Shown here piece by piece: positions 1-8,353 of a DNA stretch of 64,000 nucleotides. The position numbers were made by a program, and so were the translations under genes. Source of the stretch: Desulfobulbaceae bacterium BRH_c16a (GTDB lineage Bacteria > Desulfobacterota > Desulfobulbia > Desulfobulbales > Desulfocapsaceae); assembly GCA_000961725.1 (NCBI GenBank), contig LADS01000050.1, positions 28,170 to 92,169 on the forward strand, given 5' to 3'. The notes under the pieces are model-generated. The model worked only from the letters and a program-made list of their open reading frames with translations, was not told where the DNA came from and ran no database searches. Within the stretch, counting starts at the first letter, position 1. Each line of letters begins with the position of its first letter.

Positions 1-1
1 G

Positions 2-544
2 GAGAGATGCAAGGTGATTGTCGCCGACCTCCTGGAGTTCTCGCACCAGAACACCTATGAGATGGAACTGGTCGATCTGAACGACGTGATCCAGAAAACC
101 CTGACCATTCTGCAGCATCAGCCCCTTTTTCAGAACATCGCCATTATCCGTCAGCTGGACCCGGATCTGCCGCCCATCTACGGCAACTCGATACGACTGA
201 ATCAGGTGGTCATGAACATCGTCGTCAACGGTGCCCAGGCCATGGAAGGCAAAGGCCGGATACGCATTACCAGCAGGACCAGGGCCAATAAAGACATCAA
301 CGAAATAGCCATAGAGGATACAGGGCCGGGGATTAAGGATGAACTGCTCGAGAAGATCTTCGATCCTTTCTTCACCACCAAGGCAACGGGGGAAGGGACC
401 GGGCTCGGGTTGTCGGTCTCCTATGCAATAGTCAAGGAGCACAAAGGAACCATCAGAGTGACTTCCACTTCGACATCCGGAACCACCTTTACCCTGAAAT
501 TTCCTGTTGTCATGGAAAATTTGACTGGAGAGAACCATGGATAA
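2..544 (+). CDS. sensor histidine kinase, C-terminal part (5'-truncated by window edge)
   Basis: The reading frame is open to the left edge, so the gene starts outside the window. A GTG at 14 lies inside the conserved stretch just after the phospho-acceptor helix (RCKVIVADLLEFS) and is not a credible start. What remains is the end of the dimerisation region and the HATPase_c ATP-binding domain: N-box around NQVVMNIVVNGAQAM, G1 box DTGPGI, F box DPFFTTK and G2 box GTGLGLS. No receiver domain follows. The stop overlaps the hdrC start by 8 bases, so it is probably co-transcribed with the hdr-met genes and may control them; that link is inference from position. Confidence 0.9.
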   Translation, partial: ERCKVIVADLLEFSHQNTYEMELVDLNDVIQKTLTILQHQPLFQNIAIIRQLDPDLPPIYGNSIRLNQVVMNIVVNGAQAMEGKGRIRITSRTRANKDINEIAIEDTGPGIKDELLEKIFDPFFTTKATGEGTGLGLSVSYAIVKEHKGTIRVTSTSTSGTTFTLKFPVVMENLTGENHG

Positions 545-1100
545 TACCTGCATTTCACCCGATGAGCGGAACGAAAAATTCCTCAGTAAACTGAAGGCCA
601 GGAATATCGATGTGCATGCCTGTTACCAGTGCGGGCGCTGTTCTTCAGGCTGTCCTGTCGGGGATTTTTTTGATTTTAACGTCATGGAAGTTGTCAGGCT
701 CGCCGCCTACGGCCAGGAGGAAAAGCTCCTGCACAGTCATACCATCTGGCTCTGTGCGGCCTGTGAAACCTGTGCCACCCGGTGTCCGAATGAAATTGAA
801 ATCGCCGGTCTCATGGATGTCCTGCGGGAGCTTGCCTTGAGGCGGGGCATTCCGCCGGCCGAGCCGCGTATCCCGCTGTTCCATCAATCGTTTCTCGGGT
901 CGATACGAAGCTTTGGCCGAGCCTGGGAGATCGGCATGATCGGCAACTATAAACTGCGTTCGGGGGATCTGGCTGGAGACATGAAACTTGGCCTGCGCAT
1001 GTTCATGAAAGGCAAGCTCAATCTTTTACCCCACTCGATCAAGGGAAAGTCGGAAATAAGAGAAATCTTTTCCGGCAAGGGAAAGGAGTATGACCGATGA
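537..1100 (+). CDS. hdrC: heterodisulfide reductase subunit C-like iron-sulfur protein
   Basis: A protein of 187 aa with two CxxCxxxCP-type clusters, CYQCGRCSSGCP near residue 30 and CAACETCATRCP near residue 72, for two [4Fe-4S] centres, as in HdrC. It should pass electrons between HdrA and HdrB in a soluble complex. The ATG at 537 follows GGAGAGAACC and overlaps the upstream kinase gene. Its end overlaps hdrB by 4 bases (ATGA), so the Hdr subunits are translationally coupled. There is no membrane segment, which argues against a DsrMK- or HdrDE-type anchored complex. Confidence 0.9.
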   Translation: MDNTCISPDERNEKFLSKLKARNIDVHACYQCGRCSSGCPVGDFFDFNVMEVVRLAAYGQEEKLLHSHTIWLCAACETCATRCPNEIEIAGLMDVLRELALRRGIPPAEPRIPLFHQSFLGSIRSFGRAWEIGMIGNYKLRSGDLAGDMKLGLRMFMKGKLNLLPHSIKGKSEIREIFSGKGKEYDR

Positions 1101-1960
1101 AACTATCCTATTACCCCGGCTGTTCCCTCGAAGGAACGGCGCTCGATTATGACCGGTCGGTTCGGGCAGTCTGCAAAAGGCTGGGTATCGAACTGGTAGA
1201 TATTCCCGACTGGAACTGCTGCGGTGCATCTTCGGCCCATATGACCGATCATGAGACCGGCATGCGACTGCCCATCCGCAACCTGCTGCTGGCGGCAGAG
1301 GCAGGGCACGATATTCTCGTTCCGTGCGCCGCCTGTTATCAGCGGTTGAAGGCGGCGGACAAGGCCTTGCGGGCCGATCCCGGCTTTTGGGATGTCGGCA
1401 GATATGCGACCGATCTGCAGATCATTCATATCAGTTCTTTTCTTGCCCGGCCGGAGATGCTTGCGGCCATCGAGGCGAAGGTCGCTAAAAACCTGAAGGG
1501 CTTACCGATAGCCTGCTATTACGGATGCCTCTCGCTGCGTAATCCGCGGATAACAGATGCTCCGAGCTGGGAGATGCCGACGACCCTTGAGGGCATCGTC
1601 GCAACGCTTGGCGCAAAAGCGGTTAGCTGGTCGCATCGGACCGAATGCTGCTCCGGCAGTCTCACCATGGCAAGGCCCGACATTGCCGAAAAGCTGGTCG
1701 GCGATATTGTCCGCGCGGCTAAACGGGCGGGGGCAAGGGCGATGGTAACCGATTGCCCGATGTGCCAGGCCAACGTTGAAAGCCGACAGACGACGCCAGC
1801 CGGTGCAGGCGACATGCCGGTATTTTTTGCCACCGAACTGATCGAAGCGGCAATGAGTGGAACGTATCCGGCAAAACAGCAGCGGGCGCATCTTGTTTCC
1901 CCGGTAATTTTCGCCGGGATTTTCAATGAAGCGACCATGAAAAAGGAGGATTCGGCATGA
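1097..1960 (+). CDS. hdrB: heterodisulfide reductase subunit B-like protein (two CCG domains)
   Basis: A protein of 287 aa with the two cysteine-rich CCG domains of HdrB. The first reads YYPGCSLEG...WNCCGASS...PCAACYQ; the second reads CYYGC...ECCSGS...TDCPMCQAN. In methanogen HdrB these cysteines bind two non-cubane [4Fe-4S] clusters that reduce a disulfide. In bacterial hdr-met loci the true substrate is unclear. It lies between hdrC (4-base overlap) and hdrA (4-base overlap). The subunit assignment is firm; the substrate is not. No methanogen-type coenzyme M/B metabolism is visible in the window. Confidence 0.9.
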   Translation: MKLSYYPGCSLEGTALDYDRSVRAVCKRLGIELVDIPDWNCCGASSAHMTDHETGMRLPIRNLLLAAEAGHDILVPCAACYQRLKAADKALRADPGFWDVGRYATDLQIIHISSFLARPEMLAAIEAKVAKNLKGLPIACYYGCLSLRNPRITDAPSWEMPTTLEGIVATLGAKAVSWSHRTECCSGSLTMARPDIAEKLVGDIVRAAKRAGARAMVTDCPMCQANVESRQTTPAGAGDMPVFFATELIEAAMSGTYPAKQQRAHLVSPVIFAGIFNEATMKKEDSA

Positions 1961-4900
1961 AAGGAGACCTCAACAGCTTTTCAGGATCAAAAGAGCATCC
2001 GACTGCCGCCGTCCTCGTTATAGGTGGAGGGATCAGCGGGATGCAGTCGGCGCTCGATCTCGCCAATGCCGGAATCAAGGTCTATCTGGTGGAAAGCTCG
2101 CCTGCCATCGGCGGCAAGATGGCTCAGCTGGACAAGACATTTCCCACCAATGACTGCTCGATGTGTATCGTTTCACCCAAGCTTGTCGAGGTGGGCCGGC
2201 ACAGAAATATCGACCTTTTCACCCACAGTGAGATCAAAAGCCTTGAAGGGGATCCCGGAAGATTCAAGGCAACCGTGGTCAGCCACGCCCGCTATGTCGA
2301 TACCAAAGCCTGCACCGGCTGCGGACTCTGCGAGATCGTCTGTCCGGTGACCCAGATTTCCCACTTTCCGGTAATGCCTCAGGAAGGGGAGAAAAAAACC
2401 CGCGCCAGAGCCAAAGAAAAGAGAATTATTAAAGGACCGGGACTGCCGCAGCCAAAAAGCGCGCACAAATGGGCTTTTACAGTCGATACTGCAACCTGCG
2501 GGATGTGCGGCGGCTGTTTCAAGGCCTGTCTGCACGGAGCGGTCAGTTGGGAAAAAAAACAGGTGGCTTTAATCGATCAGAATAAATGCACCGGTTGCGG
2601 GGCCTGCTTTACCGCCTGTCCGGATAAGTTCTCGGCGATCGCGATCGATCAGGCGCCGGACCTCGACAAGAGCGTCGGCGCGGCTGTTCATGCCAGATCC
2701 CAGCTGCTCAAGAAGGAATACAGGGGAACCGATCAGAAGGATTGCATCCGCTGCGGTCTCTGCGCCATCACCTGCGATAAGGTGATGAAAATCGGGGCCT
2801 TGAAGATGGTTGAGGAAGGCATTGAGGCTGGCGTCGATATCTGCCAGGTCTGCGGCGCCTGCGTGTCGGTCTGTCCGGTTAATTATCTCACGATCGATCA
2901 GGTCACCAACAAGACCCCCCGGCCGCTGCTCGACAGTTTCAACGAAGGCCTGAACGGTCGAAAACCGATAAACATCCACTATCCTCAGGCGGTGCCGAGG
3001 GTGCCTGTCATCGACGAGGCGAGCTGTGTGCAGTTGAATACCGGGGCCTGCGGCACCTGTGCCTCGATCTGCGGGGTGGGGGCAATCCACTATGACCACC
3101 GGGAGGAAGAAACCGAGATAGACATCGGCTCGGTGATCTTTTCGCCGGGAATAGAAGTTTTCGATGCCAGACTGCGGGGCGAGTTCGGCTACGGAATGTA
3201 TAAGAACGTCGTCACCAGTATCGAGTTCGAACGGCTGCTCTCCGCCTCCGGGCCGACCTCCGGGACGGTGGCCCGTCCGGGAGATGCGAAACACCCGAAA
3301 AAGATCGCCTGGATCCAGTGCGTCGGCTCCCGCGACCATTCGTGCGACCGCGATTACTGTTCGTCGGTCTGCTGCATGTATGCAACCAAAGAGGCTTTTA
3401 TTGCCCGGGAACATGATAACAACATCGAGCCGACCATTTTCTATATCGACATGCGTTCGTTCGGCAAGAATTTCGATAACTATGTTACCCGCGCCAAAGA
3501 GCACAATGTCCGCTTCGTCCGGGCCATGGTCAGCAGAATCTTCGAAGACCCGGTAACCGGCGATCTCGAATTGCGCTATGTCGACGGCTCCGGCGTGAGA
3601 CAGTCGGAAGTTTTCGATATGGTGGTGCTTTCCGTAGGCATCCAGGTGCCGAAGGCAACCAGGGAACTGGCCGGCAAACTCGATATCGATCTCGACCGCT
3701 ACGGATTCGTGGTCACCGATTGCTATCAGCCGCTGGCGACATCCAGGCCGGGAATCTTTGTCAGCGGCGCGGTTAAAGGGCCAAAGGATATTCCGGAAAC
3801 GGTCTGCGAGGCGTCAGCCGCCGCAGAGGCCGCCTCCGCCGGCCTGGCCGGGGAGCGCGGCAGCCTTATCACCGCCGAATCCCTGCCGCCGGAACGCAAG
3901 GTCGAACCCGGTGAAGAGTTGCGGGTCGGTGTCTTTATCTGTCACTGCGGCACCAACATCGCTTCGGTGGTCGATGTCGAGGCGGTAACCGAATACGCCA
4001 GGACGCAGCCCGGAGTAGTGTATGCCGAGCATCCTTTATACACCTGCTCCCAGGATTCGCAGGAGCGGATGCGCGAGATTATCAAAGAGCACCGGCTGAA
4101 CAGGGTGGTGGTCTCGGCCTGCTCGCCGAGCACCCATGAGCCGCTGTTTATGTCGACCCTGCAGCAGGCCGGGTTGAATAAATATTTCTTCGATATGGCC
4201 AACATCCGTGACCAGTGCAGCTGGGTCCATCCCGACGATCCGGCACTGGCCACCGAGAAATCGAAAAGGCTGACCCGTATGGCTGTGGCCAACGCCACCG
4301 CCGGGGAACCTTTGCAGGAAATGGAGTTTACCGTCGATGCAAGGCTGCTGGTGGTAGGCGGTGGACTTGCCGGCATGACGGCGGCTCTCGAGGCAGCGAG
4401 GCAGGGCTTCGGCGTCTATCTGGTCGAAAGAGAACCGCAGCTGGGTGGTCAGCTTGTCAACCTGCAGCGCAGCAGCGATGGCCGGAAATTTGCCGATTAT
4501 CTCACCGAACTCAAAGACAAGGTGGTAAGCAACGAGCGGATCAGGGTCTTTACCAGCAGCGAAGTGGTTGAGCAATCGGGCTTTGTCGGCTCGTTTGAAA
4601 CCGAGATCGTCATGCCCACCGGAGGCACTAGAACTTTGAAGCATGGCGCGATACTGGTGGCGACCGGGGCCGAGGAATATCGACCGGAAATCCATGGCCT
4701 TGGCCTGCTTGATACGGTAATTACCCAGACCGATCTGGAAACGGAACTGGAAAACGGTCCAAAAGCCGACTGGCGCCATCTTCGCGTAGTCATGCTCCAG
4801 TGCGCCGGCTCCCGCGATGCCGATCATCTGGCCTACTGTTCACGAATCTGCTGCAACCAGGCGGTCAAGAATGCGAGACGGCTGAAAGCATTGTATCCCG

Positions 4901-5589
4901 AGGCCCGGATCGATGTACTCTACCGCGATATGCGCTGCTATGGACTGGGTGAGGCCGATTATAGCCTCGCCCGGCGGGCCGGGATCAATTTTATTCGGTT
5001 CGATCCGGAAGAAAATCCGGTTGCGATCAGTGCCGAGGAAACCGGTGTCGAAGTCACTCTTACCGATCCCTCTATCAGGATGCCGGTACGACTCCGTCCC
5101 GATCTGCTGGTCCTTTCCACCGGCATGAAACCGCGTGACGCCGAGGAGCTTGCTTCGATGCTTCGGGTGCCGAGGAACGATGCCGGTTTCTTCATCGAAG
5201 CTCATGCCAAGCTGCGGCCGGTCGATCTGCCGAGCGAGGGATTGTTCATGGCCGGAACCGCCCACGGGCCAAAGAGCAGTACCGAAACCATCGTCCAGGC
5301 CCAGGCTGCGGTGGCGCGGGCGGCGACGCTGTTGTCCCGGGAAAGCATGAAGATGTCGGGGGTTGTGTCGGTGGTCGATCCGACCCATTGCGCCGTCTGT
5401 CTTACCTGCGTGCGGGCCTGCCCGTACGGGGTGCCGTTTATCAACGACCAGCATTCGGCCGAGATCAACCCGGCACTCTGTCAGGGCTGCGGGATCTGTG
5501 TGGCCGAATGTCCTGCCAAGACCATTCATCTTGGCAGATATGATGACAAAAACATCAGAGCAAAGATTGAATCGTACAGTGCGTCCTGA
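1957..5589 (+). CDS. hdrA: HdrA-type flavin/iron-sulfur protein with two HdrA modules fused (1210 aa)
   Basis: This FAD protein would be the electron-splitting core of the Hdr complex. Module 1 has the dinucleotide motif GGGISGMQ near residue 23 and the HdrA signature KTFPTNDCSMC near residue 65, with Cys rather than Sec. At least five Cys-rich ferredoxin-like motifs follow between residues 118 and 370 (for example CTGCGLCEIVCP and CTGCGACFTACP). Module 2 starts near residue 650, has a second FAD motif GGGLAGMT near residue 800, and ends in two more [4Fe-4S] motifs near residues 1145 and 1175. Single-module HdrA proteins are about 650 aa, so this is a tandem fusion. The stop codon TGA at 5587-5589 is also the first three bases of a mobile-element target duplication. 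Partners are HdrB/HdrC upstream and MvhD downstream. Confidence 0.92.
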   Translation: MKGDLNSFSGSKEHPTAAVLVIGGGISGMQSALDLANAGIKVYLVESSPAIGGKMAQLDKTFPTNDCSMCIVSPKLVEVGRHRNIDLFTHSEIKSLEGDPGRFKATVVSHARYVDTKACTGCGLCEIVCPVTQISHFPVMPQEGEKKTRARAKEKRIIKGPGLPQPKSAHKWAFTVDTATCGMCGGCFKACLHGAVSWEKKQVALIDQNKCTGCGACFTACPDKFSAIAIDQAPDLDKSVGAAVHARSQLLKKEYRGTDQKDCIRCGLCAITCDKVMKIGALKMVEEGIEAGVDICQVCGACVSVCPVNYLTIDQVTNKTPRPLLDSFNEGLNGRKPINIHYPQAVPRVPVIDEASCVQLNTGACGTCASICGVGAIHYDHREEETEIDIGSVIFSPGIEVFDARLRGEFGYGMYKNVVTSIEFERLLSASGPTSGTVARPGDAKHPKKIAWIQCVGSRDHSCDRDYCSSVCCMYATKEAFIAREHDNNIEPTIFYIDMRSFGKNFDNYVTRAKEHNVRFVRAMVSRIFEDPVTGDLELRYVDGSGVRQSEVFDMVVLSVGIQVPKATRELAGKLDIDLDRYGFVVTDCYQPLATSRPGIFVSGAVKGPKDIPETVCEASAAAEAASAGLAGERGSLITAESLPPERKVEPGEELRVGVFICHCGTNIASVVDVEAVTEYARTQPGVVYAEHPLYTCSQDSQERMREIIKEHRLNRVVVSACSPSTHEPLFMSTLQQAGLNKYFFDMANIRDQCSWVHPDDPALATEKSKRLTRMAVANATAGEPLQEMEFTVDARLLVVGGGLAGMTAALEAARQGFGVYLVEREPQLGGQLVNLQRSSDGRKFADYLTELKDKVVSNERIRVFTSSEVVEQSGFVGSFETEIVMPTGGTRTLKHGAILVATGAEEYRPEIHGLGLLDTVITQTDLETELENGPKADWRHLRVVMLQCAGSRDADHLAYCSRICCNQAVKNARRLKALYPEARIDVLYRDMRCYGLGEADYSLARRAGINFIRFDPEENPVAISAEETGVEVTLTDPSIRMPVRLRPDLLVLSTGMKPRDAEELASMLRVPRNDAGFFIEAHAKLRPVDLPSEGLFMAGTAHGPKSSTETIVQAQAAVARAATLLSRESMKMSGVVSVVDPTHCAVCLTCVRACPYGVPFINDQHSAEINPALCQGCGICVAECPAKTIHLGRYDDKNIRAKIESYSAS

Positions 5590-5756
5590 GCGGGGTAATG
5601 GTTCACAGGAATATATCGAAAGACTGCACAACCTGGAGCTGTAACCGTTCATCCAGTGCTCCAGGTTCGTTCAAGCAGGCCGCCGAGCTAGAGTTGGCTC
5701 TGTGAGGTGGCCTGATCGGACGAAAATGGGGTGCTGGTGGACGGTTACTGAGCGGG
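5587..5756. mobile_element. miniature inverted-repeat element, copy 1, with 8-bp target duplication
   Basis: The direct repeat TGAGCGGG stands at 5587-5594 and again at 5749-5756, enclosing a 154-bp element (5595-5748). The ends are imperfect inverted repeats: GTAATGGTTCAC on the left and, read from the right end inward, GTAACCGTCCACCAGC. A third, internal copy of the end starts at 5641 (GTAACCGTTCATCC). The element is non-coding. A second copy lies inverted at 29489-29668. GTAA ends with 8-bp duplications are typical of the IS66 family, so this is probably an IS66-mobilised miniature element. It separates hdrA from mvhD. Confidence 0.85.
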
Positions 5757-5784
5757 ATGAACGGTAATTTTCAGGAGGAGGAGA

Positions 5785-6243
5785 ATGATGAGTGACTTTT
5801 CACCCAGTGTCATAGTCTTTGCCTGTCGCCATTGAGCGTATTCCGCCGCGGACCTGGCAGGTTCGGAAAGAAGGAGATATCCCCCGGCAATCAGCATCGT
5901 CATGCTGCCCTGTACCGGTCGCATAGATGAATCGCTGTTGCTGAAAGCCTTTGAAAACGGGGCGGACGGGGTGATGGTAGTCGGATGTCTGGAGGGAGAC
6001 TGCCATTATGTATCGGGCAATATCCGCGCCCGGGCACGAGTCAACAGAGTGTATGCAATACTGGATAAAATCAAGATCGGACCCGATCGCATCAGGATGT
6101 TCAACCTGAGTGCCGGGGAGGGCTCGAAATTTGCCGCGTATGCCAATGAGTTTGTCGGAAAAATTCGGGAACTCGGTCCCAGCCCTATCAATCTGGTGCG
6201 TGCGGGACAAGCTCACGCAGTATCACAGAAGGAGACAACATGA
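5785..6243 (+). CDS. mvhD: MvhD-family electron-transfer subunit, probable selenoprotein (UGA = Sec at residue 17)
   Basis: Reading from the ATG at 5785 (RBS AGGAGGAGGAG) gives MMSDFSPSVIVFACRH, then TGA at 5833-5835, then AYSAADLAG, continuing in frame to 6243 (152 aa). MvhD proteins carry a CxxC motif at this point (CNWCSYAGAD-like). Here the second Cys is replaced by UGA, and homology resumes directly after it. Sec-containing MvhD-type proteins are known in methanogens and deltaproteobacteria. A candidate SECIS hairpin follows at 5841-5868. The later ATG at 5902 has no RBS and would drop the conserved N-terminus. MvhD binds a [2Fe-2S] cluster and carries electrons to HdrA; here it sits between hdrA and metV. 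Its end overlaps metV by 4 bases. Confidence 0.88.
5841..5868 (+). promoter_or_regulatory. candidate bacterial SECIS element of mvhD
   Basis: The lower stem TTCCG (5841-5845) pairs with CGGAA (5864-5868). The upper stem ACCT (5852-5855) pairs with AGGT (5859-5862) around the loop GGC. The apical loop lies about 21 bases after the UGA, inside the distance used by SelB-dependent bacterial SECIS hairpins, and it contains G residues. The two stems are separated by an asymmetric internal loop. This is a hand-drawn fold; no folding score was computed, and selA, selB and tRNA-Sec are not in this window. Confidence 0.55.
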
Positions 6244-6905
6244 TTACTGGTACCCCAAAACCCATCGAAGAGATTCTGGAAATGCTTGAGCCATACGACA
6301 ACATCATTCTCGCCGGTTGTCATGGTTGTGTTACCGTCTGTCGGGTCGGCGGGGAAAAGGAGGTGCAGGTGCTGGCCTCGACACTGCGTCTTGCCCGTGA
6401 GGCTGCCGGCCGGAAAATCAATATCAGGGAAGTAAGCCTCGAGCGGCAGTGCGATCCCGAATATGTCGAGCAAATGCGGCCCTATGTGGCGGATCATCAG
6501 GCGGTATTGTCGATTGCCTGCGGGGCGGGCATACAGTTTCTTGCCGAAAAATTCACCATGACTCCTCTTCTGCCGGGGATCAACACCGGCTTTCTCGGGG
6601 TTACCGAGCGGCAGGGAGAGTGGTCGGAGAGGTGCCAGGGCTGTGGCGACTGTGTGCTGCATCTGACCGGCGGCATCTGTCCCGTCACCCGCTGTGCCAA
6701 GTCACTCTTCCATGGACCCTGCGGCGGCTCGGTGCAGGGAACCTGCGAAGTGAGCAAGGATGTCAAGTGTGGCTGGCAGCTCATTATCGATCGATTGAAA
6801 TCATTGAATCAACTGGAGAATTACGGCAAATTGAAACCGTACAAAGGATGGTCGACGGCAAGGGACGGCGGACCGCGCCGCATACTCAGGGAGGACATGA
6901 TATAA
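6240..6905 (+). CDS. metV: MetV, zinc/iron-sulfur partner of methylenetetrahydrofolate reductase
   Basis: A protein of 221 aa matching the MTHFR C-terminal-like (MetV) family. Cys motifs include CHGCVTVC near residue 23, CQGCGDCV near residue 131 and the family hallmark FHGPCGGS near residue 158, followed by CEVSKDVKCGW. In acetogens MetV joins MetF to electron-carrier subunits. In Moorella it is encoded with hdrCBA-mvhD and metF, the same set seen here. It overlaps mvhD by 4 bases and metF by 1 base, consistent with a stoichiometric complex. Confidence 0.88.
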   Translation: MITGTPKPIEEILEMLEPYDNIILAGCHGCVTVCRVGGEKEVQVLASTLRLAREAAGRKINIREVSLERQCDPEYVEQMRPYVADHQAVLSIACGAGIQFLAEKFTMTPLLPGINTGFLGVTERQGEWSERCQGCGDCVLHLTGGICPVTRCAKSLFHGPCGGSVQGTCEVSKDVKCGWQLIIDRLKSLNQLENYGKLKPYKGWSTARDGGPRRILREDMI

Positions 6906-7831
6906 TGAAATCGGGAAGCAATCTGGAAAAGGTACTGGCGGCAGGGCACTTTTCAGTCACTGCGGAGTGCGGTCCTCCCCGTGGTGCCGACCCGGAAATC
7001 GTCCGGAAAAAGGCGGCCTTTGTCAGGGGCAATGTCGATGCCTGCAATGTCACGGACAATCAGACATCGGTGGTTCGGATGAGTTCTCTTGCCGGCTGCC
7101 TTCTGATCAAGGAGGAGGGCATTGAGCCGCTCATCCAGATGGTAGTCAGGGACCGCAATCGCATCGCCCTGCAGTCCGATCTGCTCGGCGCCTCGGCGAT
7201 GGGTGTGCGCAACCTGCTCTGCCTGTCCGGCGATCATCAGAAATTCGGTGACGATCCCCAGGCCAAAAATGTCTTTGACATCGATTCGATGCAGTTCATC
7301 CACCTGGTCAAGTCGATGCGCGATGACGGAACCTTCCCGTCCGGCAAGAAACTTGAAGGGGCGCCTCTCTTTTTTATCGGCTGCGCCGTCAACCCCTTTG
7401 CCGATCCGTTCGAGATCAGGGTGCCGCGGTTGAAATTGAAAATCGCGGCAGGCGCCGATTTCGTCCAGACCCAGTGCATCTACAATATGAAGAAATTCAA
7501 AGAATATATGGAACTGGCAAAAAAGGAAGGCCTGCATGAAAAAGTCAAGATCCTGGCCGGGGTGACCCCGCTCAAATCGGCGGGAATGGCGAAATTCATG
7601 CGCAAGATGGTGGCGGGGATGGATATCCCCGATGAGGTCATCAACCGGATTTCCGCAGAGCCGAAAGAGAAGCAGGCGGAAAAAGGGATCGAAATGTGCA
7701 TCGAACAAATTCAGGAGCTCAGGGAAATGGAGGGCATCGCCGGGGTGCATGTTATGGCTATCGAGTGGGAAGAAAAATTACAGGAAATCATTGGTGGTGC
7801 GGGTTTACTCCCTCGACCTGTGGTAGAATAA
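6905..7831 (+). CDS. metF: 5,10-methylenetetrahydrofolate reductase
   Basis: A TIM-barrel MetF of 308 aa. It begins at the ATG at 6905, whose A is the last base of the metV stop; an in-frame extension further upstream only re-reads metV. Recognisable parts are the N-terminal VTAECGPPRGADPE, the barrel segment NLLCLSGDHQKFGDDPQ and the FVQTQCIYNMKKF strand-helix. It reduces methylene-H4folate to methyl-H4folate in the methyl branch of the Wood-Ljungdahl pathway. The linkage with hdrCBA-mvhD-metV suggests a multi-subunit, possibly electron-bifurcating enzyme as proposed for Moorella. Whether it acts toward methyl production or oxidation cannot be told from sequence. Confidence 0.92.
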   Translation: MKSGSNLEKVLAAGHFSVTAECGPPRGADPEIVRKKAAFVRGNVDACNVTDNQTSVVRMSSLAGCLLIKEEGIEPLIQMVVRDRNRIALQSDLLGASAMGVRNLLCLSGDHQKFGDDPQAKNVFDIDSMQFIHLVKSMRDDGTFPSGKKLEGAPLFFIGCAVNPFADPFEIRVPRLKLKIAAGADFVQTQCIYNMKKFKEYMELAKKEGLHEKVKILAGVTPLKSAGMAKFMRKMVAGMDIPDEVINRISAEPKEKQAEKGIEMCIEQIQELREMEGIAGVHVMAIEWEEKLQEIIGGAGLLPRPVVE

Positions 7832-7870
7832 GAGAAAAAGCATATCAATTTCAAATGATGGAGGAGATAC

Positions 7871-8257
7871 ATGGCTGAGAAAAAGAAAATTCTGCTCGTT
7901 GACGATGATCCTGATTTTGTCGAGGCAGTACGCGTGATCGTGGAAAGTGGCGGCTATGATGTGCGGGTGGCATATGACGGTCAGGAAGGACTTGATGCGG
8001 TTGCCGAAGAAAAACCGGACCTCATTGTCCTCGATGTCATGATGCCGGTGATGAATGGTCATGCCGCCTGTGCCCGCCTGAAAGGCAATCCGGAGACGGC
8101 CAAGATCCCGATAATCCTTCTTACAGCCGTCGCCGACCGGGTTACGACCAGCACCTATACCCACCGTGACATGCTGGAGAGCGAAGCGGAGGATTACATG
8201 CCGAAGCCGGTGGAACCCGCTGAACTGCTTAATCTCATCAAGAGCTGGCTGCAATAG
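7871..8257 (+). CDS. single-domain response regulator (CheY-like)
   Basis: A protein of 128 aa that is a receiver domain only: acidic cluster LLVDDDPDF near residue 10, phospho-acceptor Asp in IVLDVMMPVMNG near residue 55, Thr in LLTAV and Lys in MPKPVEP. There is no output domain. It starts 39 bases after metF behind GATGGAGGAGATAC and ends before a strong hairpin/terminator. A partner could be the kinase at the left edge or the hybrid protein that follows; neither pairing is shown by the sequence. Confidence 0.9.
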   Translation: MAEKKKILLVDDDPDFVEAVRVIVESGGYDVRVAYDGQEGLDAVAEEKPDLIVLDVMMPVMNGHAACARLKGNPETAKIPIILLTAVADRVTTSTYTHRDMLESEAEDYMPKPVEPAELLNLIKSWLQ

Positions 8258-8267
8258 CGTCGCATCG

Positions 8268-8330
8268 CCTTCTGCCGTCGCCCGACCCTCGGCGAGCGGC
8301 AGAAGGAACGGTTACCTCTCTACCGTTTTT
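8268..8330 (+). terminator. tandem hairpins with T-run after the hdr-met/response-regulator operon
   Basis: The first hairpin has a perfect 10-bp stem, CCTTCTGCCG (8268-8277) with CGGCAGAAGG (8297-8306). It is followed directly by a second, AACGGT (8307-8312) with ACCGTT (8322-8327), running into TTTTT. The second is a plausible intrinsic terminator closing the operon that begins upstream of the window. Confidence 0.65.
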
Positions 8331-8353
8331 CTTCAGGATCCAGGGATATTGTT

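Noticed and set aside
5833..5835. TGA in mvhD as an ordinary nonsense mutation
   Set aside because: The codon falls exactly on the redox Cys of the family, both sides stay in frame and conserved, the RBS belongs to the upstream ATG, and a hairpin follows.
6449..6904. N-terminal extension of MetF
   Set aside because: It re-reads the metV gene in another frame; the ATG at 6905 overlaps the metV stop and starts the family sequence.
8304..8316. GGAACGGTTAC resembling the end of the miniature element
   Set aside because: The match is confined to about ten bases and is explained by the terminator stems; no further similarity.
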